A program made the position numbers and the translations under genes. From Tragulus kanchil (lineage: Eukaryota; Chordata; Mammalia; Artiodactyla; Tragulidae): a stretch of 64,000 nt of DNA. Where the stretch lies: positions 205,126,900 to 205,190,899 of the forward strand of contig JAIOJX010000026.1 of assembly GCA_022376925.1 (NCBI GenBank). Direction: 5' to 3'. Below the pieces are notes generated by a model. That model was not told the DNA's origin and made no database searches. It worked only from the letters and a program-made list of their open reading frames with translations. This document shows positions 47,152 through 59,862 of this stretch, piece after piece. Positions within the stretch are counted from its first letter, which is position 1. Each line of letters starts with the position of its first letter.

Positions 47152-47366
47152 CATGCTCAGTTGCTCAGCTGTGTCTGACTCATTGCAGCCCCATAGACTG
47201 TAGCTCATCAGGCCCTCTGTCCATGGGATTCTCCAGGCAAGAATAATGGATTGGGTTGCCATTTTTTCCTCCTGGGGATCTTTCCAACACAGGGATCAAA
47301 CCCACGTCTCTTGCATCTCTTGCACTGGCAGGAGGATTCTCTACCACTGCACCACCTGGGAAGCCC
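47152..47366 (-). mobile_element. BovA2-type SINE, antisense
   Basis: 'atgctcagttgctcagctg' through 'accactgcaccacctgggaa', a complete antisense element. Confidence 0.92.
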
Positions 47367-47813
47367 ATGCAGATATTCAAAAAAATATTTGGCCATCAAA
47401 GTGAGAAAAAAACAGGGCAATAACCAGTGAAAATGTAGAGACTGAGAAATGTCTTAAAAATGGAAGAGGCTTGTACACATTTACTGTACAAACTTTGTAC
47501 AAAATATTATACAAAATACTGATGAAAAAATCCCGGAGACAGAGAGGAACTTTAGAGAGAGGAGGTAAACAGTAAAGCAAAATCCCTGAAAGCAGGGTGG
47601 AGTTGGGAGCAAGACAAGAAACAAAGGAATTTGTTTCAGAAAAGTAAAATTTTTAATTGTAAAGAAAGGAATAAAACAAAAGAAACCACGTGATGGTTTG
47701 TAAATGCAGATATATATGTGATTTTAAAAATTCTTAATGGCAATATTTTTTAGAATGTTTAAAAATCTATCCCTAGGATATGCATATGAATGATCTGGGA
47801 ACATACATGTACA

Positions 47814-47850
47814 AAAATAAATAAATAAATAAATAAATAAATAAAAATAA
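47814..47850. repeat. (AAAT)n microsatellite
   Basis: Run of 'aaat' units, repeated at about 48943-48979 by duplication 17. Confidence 0.85.
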
Positions 47851-48039
47851 TTTAAAAAAAAATCTATCCCTAGCTAAGTCATTATATGACTGTCATTTAT
47901 AAACCTCGTTTTATACTAATGTTTATATCTAACTTATGTGGACAAATGACTTCTTTTTCTGGATATTTTAGAATTGAGCATATTTAAAAGATTAATTTGA
48001 AATATGACGTACACAGGTATGCAAACACTCTGTATTACA

Positions 48040-48480
48040 TTGTTGTTCCCTGGTCACTAAGTCGTATCTGGCTCTTTGTGACCCCATGAACTGCTGCACG
48101 CCAGCCTTCTTCATCATTCACTATCTCTTGGATTTTCTCAGATTTGTGTCCATTGAGTTGGTGGTACTATCTCATCCTCTGTCATCCCCTTATCCTTTTG
48201 CCGTCAATCTTTCCCAGTATCAGGGTCTTGTCCAATGAGTCAGCTCTTCACATCAAGTGGCCAAAGTACTAGAGCTTCAGCTTCATCATCAGTCCTTTCA
48301 ATGACTATTGAGGGTTTATTTCCTTTAGGATTGACTGATTTGATCTCTTTGCTGTCCACGGGATTCTCGAGTCTTCTCCAGCACCATAGTATAAAAGCAT
48401 CAATCTTCTGTGCTCAGTCTTTTTTATGGTACAACTTTCTCACCTGTATGTGACCATAGGAAAAATCATAGCTTGACTAT
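48040..48480 (-). mobile_element. BovB/ART2-type repeat, antisense
   Basis: 'cactaagtcgtatctggctc', 'atctcatcctctgtcatccc', 'cagtatcagggtcttgtcc' and 'cgggattctcgagtcttctc' follow the 3' part of BovB (RTE-clade LINE) as found in ART2 repeats. Copies at 49170-49620 and, 3' part only, 50582-50735. Confidence 0.8.
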
Positions 48481-49169
48481 AAGGATTTACCTCTGGTAGA
48501 TGGAAAATAACTTAAAAATATTTGGCCATCAAAGTGAGAAAAAACAGGGCAATAAAGTGAAAAGGTAGAGACTGAGAAATGTCTTAAAAATGGAAGAGGC
48601 TTGTACACATTTACTGTACAAACTTTGTACAAAATATTATACAAAATACTGATGAAAAAATCCGGAGACAGAGAGGAACTTTAGAGAGAGGAGGTAAACA
48701 GTAAAGCAAAATCCCTGAAAGCAGGGTGGAGTTGGGAGCAAGACAAGAAACAAAGGAATTTGTTTCAGAAAAGTAAAATTTTTAATTGTAAAGAAAGGAA
48801 TAAAACAAAAGAAACCACGTGATGGTTTGTAAATGCAGATATATATGTGATTTTAAAAATTCTTAATGGCAATATTTTTTAGAATGTTTAAAAATCTATC
48901 CCTAGGATATGCATATGAATGATCTGGGAACATACATGTACAAAAATAAATAAATAAATAAATAAATAAATAAAAATAATTTAAAAAAAAATCTATCCCT
49001 AGCTAAGTCATTATATGACTGTCATTTATAAACCTCGTTTTATACTAATGTTTATATCTAACTTATGTGGACAAATGACTTCTTTTTCTGGATATTTTAG
49101 AATTGAGCATATTTAAAAGATTAATTTGAAATATGACGTACACAGGTATGCAAACACTCTGTATTACAT

Positions 49170-49620
49170 TGTTGTTCCCTGGTCACTAAGTCGTATCTGG
49201 CTCTTTGTGACCCCATGAACTGCTGCACGCCAGCCTTCTTCATCATTCACTATCTCTTGGATTTTCTCAGATTTGTGTCCATTGAGTTGGTGGTACTATC
49301 TCATCCTCTGTCATCCCCTTATCCTTTTGCCGTCAATCTTTCCCAGTATCAGGGTCTTGTCCAATGAGTCAGTTCTTCTCATCAGGTGGCCAAAGTACTA
49401 GAGCTTCAGCTTCAGCATCAGTCTTTCCAATGAATATTCAGGGTTGATTTCCTTTAGGATTGACTGATTTGATCTCTTTGCTGTCCACGGGATTCTCGAG
49501 TCTTCTCCAGCACCATAGTATAAAAGCATCAATCTTCTGTGCTCAGTCTTTTTTATGGTACAACTTTCTCACCTGTATGTGACCATAGGAAAAATCATAG
49601 CTTGACTATAAGGATTTACC
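49170..49620 (-). mobile_element. BovB/ART2-type repeat, duplicate
   Basis: Second copy from duplication 17, lacking the mismatch patch of the first. Confidence 0.8.
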
Positions 49621-51693
49621 TCTGGTAGATGGAAAATAAACTTAAAGTTAAAATTTTAGCTCTAGATTTTAGATTTAATTGGCACTCTGTCAATAGTTTA
49701 AGAAATGTACCTTAAGCTGTATTAAAGAATAAAACAATCAGAAATACAAGGAAAAATGTTTATAAAAAGATGTTTATTGCATCATTTTTTTATAAAATAA
49801 TACATACTAAAAAACTGTATACAATCTGAAATTCAGGCACTCAGAGAGAATGTGTATATTATGACTAACTAAATGTGTACCCATTTACAATATTATTCAC
49901 AAAGGTTTTAAATAATACAGATAAATGCTTATATGAGAGTAACCAATAAACAAAAACACTATACAAAACTGCACATGCAACATATCATTACATTAATATG
50001 AACATACACTGATAAAGTATACAAGATTAATTGACAAGTTACCTGTTTTGACTGCTTTCGTGTTTTCTAAAATGGATGTGTAAAATTTTTATAAGCAAAA
50101 AATTAATGTTATGCTTTGAGAAATGTATTCCTGGATTGTTCTGTTTTGAGGAACATGTATTTAGATTGTTTCTAATAAGTGAATGTTTAGATGCTATTTA
50201 CACCTTGAAATAAATGTGTTTCTTCTTCACTGTCAGAATTGATATTTACCTAGCTATCCAGTTAGTTCTATTTGGTCATGTTCTTTTCCTTTTAAATTTT
50301 CTGTTAAGGTTTCTTTTCCAGAGAACTAAAACATTTATATGTAACAAAGGGAGAACGGACTAAAACAAAGACAAAAAAGGATCAATTACATTCAACTGGA
50401 GATTTGTTGTAGTTAATGTGAATCATCTCTCTCTGCCTTTCCTCTCCATCTTTCCAGCTGGAGCTCCTTACTTGGTCTGTGCCTTAGAGGACGGTATGTA
50501 CTGTACCTGTACTGGGGCATTTTATTAATTGTTAGAATTTTTCCTAGTGCTAGGTCATTTTGAGCAGGAACTCACTGCCACTTGATCTCTTTGCTGTCCA
50601 CGGGATTCTCGAGTCTTCTCCAGCACCATAGTATAAAAGCATCAATCTTCTGTGCTCAGTCTTTTTTATGGTACAACTTTCTCACCTGTATGTGACCATA
50701 GGAAAAATCATAGCTTGACTATAAGGATTTACCTCTGGTAGATGGAAAATAAACTTAAAGTTAAAATTTTAGCTCTAGATTTTAGATTTAATTGGCACTC
50801 TGTCAATAGTTTAAGAAATGTACCTTAAGCTGTATTAAAGAATAAAACAATCAGAAATACAAGGAAAAATGTTTATAAAAAGATGTTTATTGCATCATTT
50901 TTTTATAAAATAATACATACTAAAAAACTGTATACAATCTGAAATTCAGGCACTCAGAGAGAATGTGTATATTATGACTAACTAAATGTGTACCCATTTA
51001 CAATATTATTCACAAAGGTTTTAAATAATACAGATAAATGCTTATATGAGAGTAACCAATAAACAAAAACACTATACAAAACTGCACATGCAACATATCA
51101 TTACATTAATATGAACATACACTGATAAAGTATACAAGATTAATTGACAAGTTACCTGTTTTGACTGCTTTCGTGTTTTCTAAAATGGATGTGTAAAATT
51201 TTTATAAGCAAAAAATTAATGTTATGCTTTGAGAAATGTATTCCTGGATTGTTCTGTTTTGAGGAACATGTATTTAGATTGTTTCTAATAAGTGAATGTT
51301 TAGATGCTATTTACACCTTGAAATAAATGTGTTTCTTCTTCACTGTCAGAATTGATATTTACCTAGCTATCCAGTTAGTTCTATTTGGTCATGTTCTTTT
51401 CCTTTTAAATTTTCTGTTAAGGTTTCTTTTCCAGAGAACTAAAACATTTATATGTAACAAAGGGAGAACGGACTAAAACAAAGACAAAAAAGGATCAATT
51501 ACATTCAACTGGAGATTTGTTGTAGTTAATGTGAATCATCTCTCTCTGCCTTTCCTCTCCATCTTTCCAGCTGGAGCTCCTTACTTGGTCTGTGCCTTAG
51601 AGGACGGTATGTACTGTACCTGTACTGGGGCATTTTATTAATTGTTAGAATTTTTCCTAGTGCTAGGTCATTTTGAGCAGGAACTCACTGCCA
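49469..51693. repeat. Tandem duplication 18 (49469-50580 / 50582-51693)
   Basis: Offset exactly 1113. Begins inside copy 2 of duplication 17, giving three copies of the BovB tail (about 48341, 49471, 50584). Confidence 0.97.
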
Positions 51694-52119
51694 GTTAGAA
51701 AGAGGCAGAAGAAAACACAAAAATAGTGTACTCTAAAAAGGATGGTGCTTGCAAAGTTGCACATACTGTGTTATTTTAAGCCAGTAAGAGCTGGTTTTGG
51801 TGGTGGCAGTCACATATACCCTGGAGCATGTCACTGAAGACAACCAGGTATTACAAGAGCCACAAACAGACTGTACAATTAGGGTGAGGTGAAAGGATTG
51901 AGTAATCCCGCAATAGCCAAGGTTACATAACGTGCCAGTTGCTGCCCAGGGATATGAGCGGTAACTGAACATTAGAGCGGGAACTGCTAGCTTGGCTGCA
52001 GCCAAGGGTCACTTGCTGTTTCCATTACAAACTTTGTTTTGTAGTTGGTTTATAACCCAGGCAGTTTAATTCGCGTCAGGTTAAAACCTGGCATTCAAAT
52101 TAGAAGCCTAGAGGCACTT
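51694..52119. other. Unique stretch with a 90-codon minus-strand open frame
   Basis: An open frame at 51733-52005 (minus) lies outside recognised repeats. It has no motif I know, no visible splice or promoter context, and could be chance. Confidence 0.3.
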
Positions 52120-52300
52120 CTCTTTTTTGGTCCCTCAAAGAGAATTGGAGCTGGAAAGAACAAGAGAGACCTAACCCAACTTCTATTTTACAGGTGAGAA
52201 GATGGAGGCACAGAGAGAGACAGATGTGCACAGGATCATACGTGATCAGGACGTGGACATAGACCTAAGACACAGGCGTTTCTGTCTTTCGGATTAAAAC
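52120..52300 (+). mobile_element. Old MIR-like repeat, 5' part
   Basis: 'acttctattttacaggtgag' and 'ggaggcacagagagagac' resemble the MIR core; 'gtgacttgctcagggaaaca' at 52792 may be its continuation beyond the SINE. Confidence 0.45.
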
Positions 52301-52435
52301 AAAACAAACCAAACCCAAATCCAAACAAAATAAACCTCTCCTAAGCTATATTCATTTAGTTCATTTTTACTGTAGAAGGTCAGAGGAAACAGATGCTGAC
52401 TCTCTTTTACTCACTGGGATCTCCCTGGACTTCTT

Positions 52436-52773
52436 TTTTTTTTTTTTTTTTTAAAGATTTATTTATTTATTTATTTTTGGGCGGGGGTCGGGTTGGGTAG
52501 GGAGGGGAGCAGGCGGGCCACTTCTATTGGTCTTTCATTTGTCTGTTTTCATCCGTCTTTGTTCCTTGGCTCCTGTGGGCCTCCCATCACGGTGGCGTCT
52601 GTCGTTGCTGAGCACCGGCTCTGGGCACATGTGCTCCAGAGCTCCGGCTCGGTAATTGGACACATCAGTCCAGCCGCTCCGCGGCACGTGGGATCTTCCC
52701 AGGCCAGGGATCGAACCGGCGCCCCTTGCACTGCAAGGCGGTGTCTTTACCCACTGGACCACCAGGGGAAGCC
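52436..52773 (-). mobile_element. CHR-2-like SINE with C-rich 3' extension, very intact
   Basis: T-run, 'atttatttattt', G-rich block (52478-52518), full body and tRNA-like head. Exact 15-bp target-site duplication 'ctccctggacttctt' at 52421-52435 and 52774-52788, suggesting a young insertion. Confidence 0.95.
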
Positions 52774-52859
52774 CTCCCTGGACTTCTTGAAGTGACTTGC
52801 TCAGGGAAACACAGATTGTTAAGTGGTAGGACAGGAGAGACTGCAGATCTGTTTTATGA

Positions 52860-53559
52860 GTATTTTGCATTTTAGTATCCCTTTTTATTCAGTCTTATCA
52901 ATTACTTATTCAACTGATCTATTCAAGACCCAGAAAAAAATGACTGTTAAGTCAGTAATAAATGGGGCACTAGTTCACTACATTTTCATGGTTACAAAAT
53001 GAATCATAAACTGAACTGGAAAAGAAGAAAGCTATGAAGCCAGGATCATGTTTCTATAAAACCACAAATGGCTGAGTTCAATCAGTCAAGTGAACAATAA
53101 TTTTATCTCTATAATATTTTAAAAAATGGCTACAGCAGACTGTTTTTCTTTGATAAATTCCAATAATTATTTTGCCAAATAATTTTTGATGGAATGACAT
53201 TTTTTCTGAATTATGTATTATATCTAGTTGGCTGGAGCTAGAAATTATACATACGTCTTGACTTAACACAGAGCTGGCTTCCCTGAAACCCTACCCAGGA
53301 GAGCATCCTACATCATTATTCCATAACTGAGTATTTAGTGACCTGCTCTGTCACATATGGAAGATCAGCCTATCATAGCAGTGGAGTGGAACTTTCTTAA
53401 AAAGTTTATGCCATAAAACCAGCATTCAAATGTCAAAACCTAGTTCTATACCCAGCATGAACTTAGTACTCTCTCTCTCTCTCCCTTTACCTTTTTTTTA
53501 ATTTTCCCAAGACTTCTGAAACTTTGTTTTTGAATGTGTCGTTCTCCTCTAAGCTGAAC
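52860..53559. other. Unique non-coding stretch
   Basis: AT-rich, with a short (CT)n at about 53470-53484. No gene seen. Confidence 0.5.
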
Positions 53560-53738
53560 TCTTGGCTTACTGTTGCTTGCAATGCTGGAGACCCAGGTTC
53601 CACCTCTGGGCCTGGAAGATCCCCTGGAGAAAGGAATATTCCAGTATCCTTGCCTGGAGAATCCTGTGGACAGAGGAGTCTAGCGGGCTTCAGCTCATGG
53701 GGTCACACAGAGTTGGACACGACTGAGTGACTAACGTT
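53560..53738 (+). mobile_element. BovA2-type SINE, 5'-shortened
   Basis: 'gcaatgctggagacccaggt', 'gaagatcccctggagaaagg' and 'gttggacacgactgagtgac' match BovA2. Confidence 0.9.
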
Positions 53739-53799
53739 AACATTTTCCCCTAGTAAAGGGTTCTTTGAGAACAGGAATCATGCCTTGATTTTTCTATTT

Positions 53800-53937
53800 C
53801 TTTCTTGTTTTTTTTTTTTTTTTTTTTGGTCACACCTTACAGCATGTGGGACTTTAGTTCCCCTACCAAGGATCAAATCCATGTCCCGTGCATTAGAAGC
53901 ATGGATTCTTAACAATTCGACTGCCAGGGAAGTCCCG
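53800..53937 (-). mobile_element. CHR-1-type SINE, antisense
   Basis: T-run, 'ggtcacaccttacagcatg', 'ttcccctaccaaggatcaaa', 'gactgccagggaagtcc'. Flanks share 'tttttctatttct'. Confidence 0.85.
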
Positions 53938-55849
53938 CTTTTTCTATTTCTATTCCTTCTTCTGTATGCCATAACATGCCTTCAATTATGACGGTTTTCA
54001 TTGGGCATATCCACAGTCAAAATTTCTATTATTTATGATGCTATTTACCTGGATATATACCTGGACAGAGTATAGGATTATTGCATTAGTAATTGTCATT
54101 TCCTGTAGAAAAATATGATGAAAAATTAAATTAAACTCAATTCAAGAGAAGAGAAAGAGAAAAATGCTGAGGAACTCCAGACTTTAGTTTCATTTTCAAG
54201 AAGTCAGAAATGAGTTAGAAGATTGGAATCAGAATTTCCTGAATGGGATAACCCAACAAGGAAACTTTGTCTCTACATTTTTCAGTAACCTTGTGCTCAT
54301 TTTCACTTTAATCTACCAAAACAGGATGTCACATTATATTTTGTTTGTACTTTCTGTTGGTGGTCATTATTATTCTTTAAGTTGACAACTTTGACAGTTT
54401 GAAATTCAGTATGTTAAGAAAACCATACCGAAGGAGTGGGTGGTAATTGGCAAAAGGAAAGCATGATATGGAGAGAATTAGTAGAAGGCTGTTGTAATAA
54501 TCTGGCACAGTTAGAGGATTCATCTGTTTTGTGTTTCTTATCCAATGTATTATAACATTATTGGAGATGACTTCATAGGTTAAGTGTCACTAAGAAACCT
54601 CATATTTTTATTTAGCATGAAGAGATCCAAAGCTGCCAGAAAGTCAATATTTATCAGAGTCACTTTATTTAATATTTTTATTTTCTCCATAACCTAATCC
54701 CCATATCTGAGTTGACAACTTTAGTTGGTGGTTTTAGGTATCCTCATTTTGCTGGAAATGAGGTGTGCCATCAACCTAAGCTCTTGTTGCTAAGAGTGAG
54801 AGTAAGCTAAGCATTATTTTTTACTGAACAGTATGTCTCTGTGGTTTAAAAGCCTGAGTATTAGTGGACTTTTTGGCATTACTATTAGGTGTCGGTGGAG
54901 TTTAGGGTCTCCTTTTGGGAGATTGGTACCATCAAGTTGAGCATTTATATTGTAGGAAGCACAAGTCTTTACGAAAAATCTTTGGGCAGACATTTGAATT
55001 GCATAATAACAAACCAAAGTGAATTATAGGGAGCTTGTCATGCAAATAATATTCTCTGTGCTATGTGGTTTCAAAGTCACTAAAAAGGAGACTTGATTTG
55101 GAATGAAACTGAAACTATGCAGAATCTTTGTAAACCTGAACCCTTGAAGAAGTTGGAAAATTGACATCTTTCCAATGTCAGAATATGCCTGAAACTCCAT
55201 GCTATCAACATTTTCAGCCTGTATGAAACTGCATCTTGTGATTTCTAGGAACCTTTGTGATTCCACAACGCTTAGAAAAATTCTATAATAAAATGGGTTT
55301 TCTGAAAGTAAAAGCCATATAATACAACTTAATTGTTTAACACACATGGATATTCTCACAATTTAATATACTAGGTGAATATATTTGTCCCTCTTTTTTG
55401 TCCACAAATTTTTAATTCTTCTATTGTATGTTGCATTCCACTACCCGTTATCAGTGCCATTTTATATATGGTGCTCTGGTTTTTCTTTTTTCATAGCACC
55501 ATATTTTGGTTTTATTGATATAATGGTCCCTGGAACCTTGTTGAGGATGATTATTTTAAATTTCCCTTTTGTAAGGCTGCTTTCTTTTCTGTTGGGTGTT
55601 GGCTTCTTTTTTATTCTTGATGGTTTTTCCCCAATACTTGATCACCTGTAGTGGTTTGTTTATATATATGAATGGAACACAGAAAAGAAGAAGGGAGAAG
55701 GATGAGAAAATGGTATGTTGATTTCTCCAGTGACTAGGTTTATTATTCATCCCAGAATCTACACTGTGGTATTTAATATCACATTATGTGGGAGAGGGAA
55801 AATTGTGACACATACTTAAGGGTACAGACTAAAATAAAGGTCAATTTGA
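53938..55849. other. Unique AT-rich non-coding stretch
   Basis: Part of the longest single-copy run in the window (51694-57095). Open frames at 54814-55651 on both strands show no family resemblance. Confidence 0.5.
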
Positions 55850-56330
55850 CCTCCTAAATCTGTACACTTTGATTCAGCAGTTCTACTTTGAGAAATTTAT
55901 AATAAGGAAATAATCGAGGTCGTACACACAAAGGGCTAAGTACAAGAATGTTCATCCTGGTCGCAACAACACAAGAATAAAAGAACACAGTTTACTGTCA
56001 CACTGATGTGCTGAATAAATAAGATATAATGATTCAGATAATGAGAAATAATATAGCTAGAAGTTATGTCTTAAAGCACTATCTGAGGAAATAAAAAAGA
56101 AATTTTCACAATGATAGTAATAAAAAGAGAAAATATCTAATTGTTTAAACAATATGATCCTATTTACAAAATAAAATGAGAGAGAGAGAGTGTGTGTGTG
56201 TGTGCACATGTGTCTACTAGAAGGAAACAGAGGAAAATATTAACCAAGGTTATCACTGATAGTGAGAACATTGTAGTTGTTTTTGTGTTTTATTGTAATA
56301 ATTTTGTTCCTCTTATTTGTACTACACAGC
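55850..56330 (+). mobile_element. Old L1 3' fragment
   Basis: 'gattcagcagttctactttg', 'ataaggaaataatcgaggtc' and 'gtacaagaatgttcatcctg' follow L1 3' UTR wording. A (GA)n(TG)n run lies at about 56178-56205. Confidence 0.6.
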
Positions 56331-57095
56331 TTCTAAAATTTTTATCACATAGTATTTAATATATACAAAGTGTATGTAATATATATAAGTTCTGAAACAT
56401 AATAATAAAATAAAAATAGTAAGCCCATATTCAAATACATGAACTAGTACATTATCGATAGCTTTGGAACTACCTATGCATACCTGTGTATTTCTCCATA
56501 TTTCATCTTTCTGTCCCTATAGGTAACCACTCTTCTGAATTTTGAGTTTATTGTTCACTTCTTAAAATTTCCCCAAGTATATCTCTTAGCAGATATAGAG
56601 TATAATTTTTCTTGTTTTTGAGTCTTACAAAATTGAAACATATAACTCCATTATATTATAAAATTTCTTGCTACACACATTTTCAACTTGTAGAAAATTG
56701 CATTTTGTTATTTCTAGGAACCTACGTGATTTCCACAATGCTAAGAAAAAATTCTATAAAAAAATGTGTCTTCTGGAGGTAAAGGTGACTCAGCCATATT
56801 ACACAACTTAACATAGGATTCATATTATAGTGTATTTTATCACTTTCCCCTTTATGTGTTTCAAAGTTTCATTGTTTTCATTCCTATGTCCTAGTCCATT
56901 GTGTCACTATATATTCCTATTTGTCTATAATATCTTCTGTTTATTGTCATTTAAGACTCAGGGATTTTTTGTTATATAAGTAAATGCTGTTAGAAGATTA
57001 CCATGACTATTTCAAGATCCAGGACATTTATGAAAAGATTTCTTTAAATGATAACTTGTGGGGTAGCTGGGGATATTGACACTTTATGATAGGAG
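56331..57095. other. Unique AT-rich non-coding stretch
   Basis: No gene. Bases 56690-56790 resemble 55205-55325 on a short phrase ('gatttccacaatgctaagaa'), perhaps parts of one old repeat. Confidence 0.4.
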
Positions 57096-57334
57096 GTCTT
57101 TGATCACTCCCATGCCACAGCTGTGTAGAAATATAAGAGGTCAAGGATTATGAGGTAAGTATAGTCAACTAAGAAAACAGATTCTTGGTGTGTCCTGTTT
57201 TTCAGAGATAAGGATGTTTGTTTCCTCTTGGTATAGCGAAGACACTTCCCACATGAGGGTTTTATGATCTCACAGGAGAGAAAGGCAAAGGGAAAGTCAG
57301 GGGGGTCATACTGCTTTGGCCACTTTCTCAAGAT

Positions 57335-57575
57335 GTTGTTTTTCGTCGCTAAGTCATGTTTGACTCTTCGTGACCCCATGGACTTCAGTGCATCAGGCTT
57401 CCCTGTCCCTTACTGTCTCTTAGAGGTTGCCCAAGTTCATGTCTGTTGACTTGGTGATGCCATCCAACCATCTCATCCTCTGCTGCTGTCTTCTCCTTTT
57501 TGCCTTCAATCTTTCCCAGCATCAGGGTTTTTTCCGATGAGTTAGCTGTTCACATCCAGTGGCCAAAGAATTTCA
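57335..57575 (-). mobile_element. BovB/ART2-type repeat, antisense
   Basis: 'gtcgctaagtcatgtttgac', 'gaccccatggacttcagtgc', 'ccatctcatcctctgctgc' and 'cagcatcagggttttttcc'. Duplicate at 58443-58683. Confidence 0.82.
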
Positions 57576-58442
57576 CAAGATCCCTCAGCTTAAAATATTC
57601 AATATGCCAAGTGCCACATTGCAGGTAGCCTTCCTGAATCCCACCTATTATTTTTAATCTTATTATAGGATTAATATTATTATAAGGTCATTCTTTTATT
57701 GTTTTACTTTTTTCAGAAATTGAAATTTTTTTTAATATTTAAATTTAAAGGCTCACTGTATTCTAATATATTTAATCTCTGTTCTATATTTTGTTACATT
57801 CTATCTTCCATTATTACTACTATTAATTGCCTCTAACTCCCTTTTACTTTTCTTAATTCACCATCACTTTCCATATTTCATGCATAATTTTTTAAAACTT
57901 TCTTTTCTTTTATGCACCTTTGGTCTTCCTTTTTGAATCATTTTCTTTTATGTTGAAGAACATACTTTGGAAGTTAGTTTATTGAAATTCTGCTGATGGT
58001 GAAAATGCTCAGTTCTTATTTATGTAAGTATGTCTTATTTTGCCCTTGTAACTGAAAGTCTGGCTGGTTGCACAATTGGGAATTTTACCATTTCACTGTG
58101 ACCTGGTTTATATTATTGCTATTGGGACATTTATTGTTTGTTCAGTATTTTGTTTTTGAGATTTATTTGCTTAAGTTGCTGCTTTTATGAGCTTCTTTTT
58201 GTCTTTGATCACTCCCTTTTTGCCACAGCTGTGTAGAAATATAAGAGGTCAAGGATTATGAGGTAAGTATAGTCAACTAAGAAAACAGATTCTTGGTGTG
58301 TCCTGTTTTTCAGAGATAAGGATGTTTGTTTCCTCTTGGTATAGCGAAGACACTTCCCACATGAGGGTTTTATGATCTCACAGGAGAGAAAGGCAAAGGG
58401 AAAGTCAGGGGGGTCATACTGCTTTGGCCACTTTCTCAAGAT

Positions 58443-58683
58443 GTTGTTTTTCGTCGCTAAGTCATGTTTGACTCTTCGTGACCCCATGGACTTCAGTGCA
58501 TCAGGCTTCCCTGTCCCTTACTGTCTCTTAGAGGTTGCCCAAGTTCATGTCTGTTGACTTGGTGATGCCATCCAACCATCTCATCCTCTGCTGCTGTCTT
58601 CTCCTTTTTGCCTTCAATCTTTCCCAGCATCAGGGTTTTTTCCGATGAGTTAGCTGTTCACATCCAGTGGCCAAAGAATTTCA
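58443..58683 (-). mobile_element. BovB/ART2-type repeat, duplicate
   Basis: Second copy of 57335-57575 from duplication 19. Confidence 0.82.
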
Positions 58684-59589
58684 CAAGATCCCTCAGCTTA
58701 AAATATTCAATATGCCAAGTGCCACATTGCAGGTAGCCTTCCTGAATCCCACCTATTATTTTTAATCTTATTATAGGATTAATATTATTATAAGGTCATT
58801 CTTTTATTGTTTTACTTTTTTCAGAAATTGAAATTTTTTTTAATATTTAAATTTAAAGGCTCACTGTATTCTAATATATTTAATCTCTGTTCTATATTTT
58901 GTTACATTCTATCTTCCATTATTACTACTATTAATTGCCTCTAACTCCCTTTTACTTTTCTTAATTCACCATCACTTTCCATATTTCATGCATAATTTTT
59001 TAAAACTTTCTTTTCTTTTATGCACCTTTGGTCTTCCTTTTTGAATCATTTTCTTTTATGTTGAAGAACATACTTTGGAAGTTAGTTTATTGAAATTCTG
59101 CTGATGGTGAAAATGCTCAGTTCTTATTTATGTAAGTATGTCTTATTTTGCCCTTGTAACTGAAAGTCTGGCTGGTTGCACAATTGGGAATTTTACCATT
59201 TCACTGTGACCTGGTTTATATTATTGCTATTGGGACATTTATTGTTTGTTCAGTATTTTGTTTTTGAGATTTATTTGCTTAAGTTGCTGCTTTTATGAGC
59301 TTCTTTTTGTCTTTGAAGTTCTAAATTTCTAGTGGAAGGTGCATACTTCTGGATTCATTTTTATCTATTCCATTTGGCATGCATTGTGCTTTCTCAGTCT
59401 GTAAATTTGTCTTTCATCATTTCTGGAAAATTCTTTGTCATGACCTTTTCAAAAACTGGCTCTGCTCCATCATCTCTATTCTTGTTTCACTCTGATGAAA
59501 CAAGGTTTAATTCTCTTAATCTATCTTCTGTATCTCTTAACACTCTTAAGTAATTTTCATTTTCTTTTGTCTTTGTGCTGTACTTTTCT

Positions 59590-59862
59590 TTTTTTTTTTA
59601 AATTTTGGTCTCTTTTATTGTTTTTTAATGTATTTATTTTCATTCATCTTAACTCTTTGGCCCGTGTGGGCCTCCCATTGCAGTGGCCTCTCTCGTTGCA
59701 GAGCACTGGCTCTGGATGCATGTACTCCAGAGCGCTGGCTCCTAATTGGACACACTGGTCCAGTTGCTCCGCAGCATGTGGGATCTTCCCAGGCCAGGGA
59801 TCGAACCTGTGCCCCTTGCACTGCAAGGCAGACTCTCTACCCACTGGACCACCAGGGAAGCC
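59590..59862 (-). mobile_element. CHR-2-like SINE (plain 3' end), antisense
   Basis: T-run, 'ttggtctcttttattg', shared body, head ending 'accaccagggaagcccc'. Duplicate at 60666-60938. Confidence 0.9.

Larger units (their letters stand above)
47381..49646. repeat. Tandem duplication 17 (47381-48513 / 48514-49646)
   Basis: Offset 1128-1133 with small run-length changes. A cluster of about a dozen mismatches separates 48235-48320 from 49365-49450; copy 2 is the closer to the BovB/ART2 consensus wording. Confidence 0.96.
57096..59316. repeat. Tandem duplication 19 (57096-58200 / 58201-59316)
   Basis: Offset 1105 then 1108. The join shows 8-bp microhomology 'gtctttga'. Confidence 0.96.
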
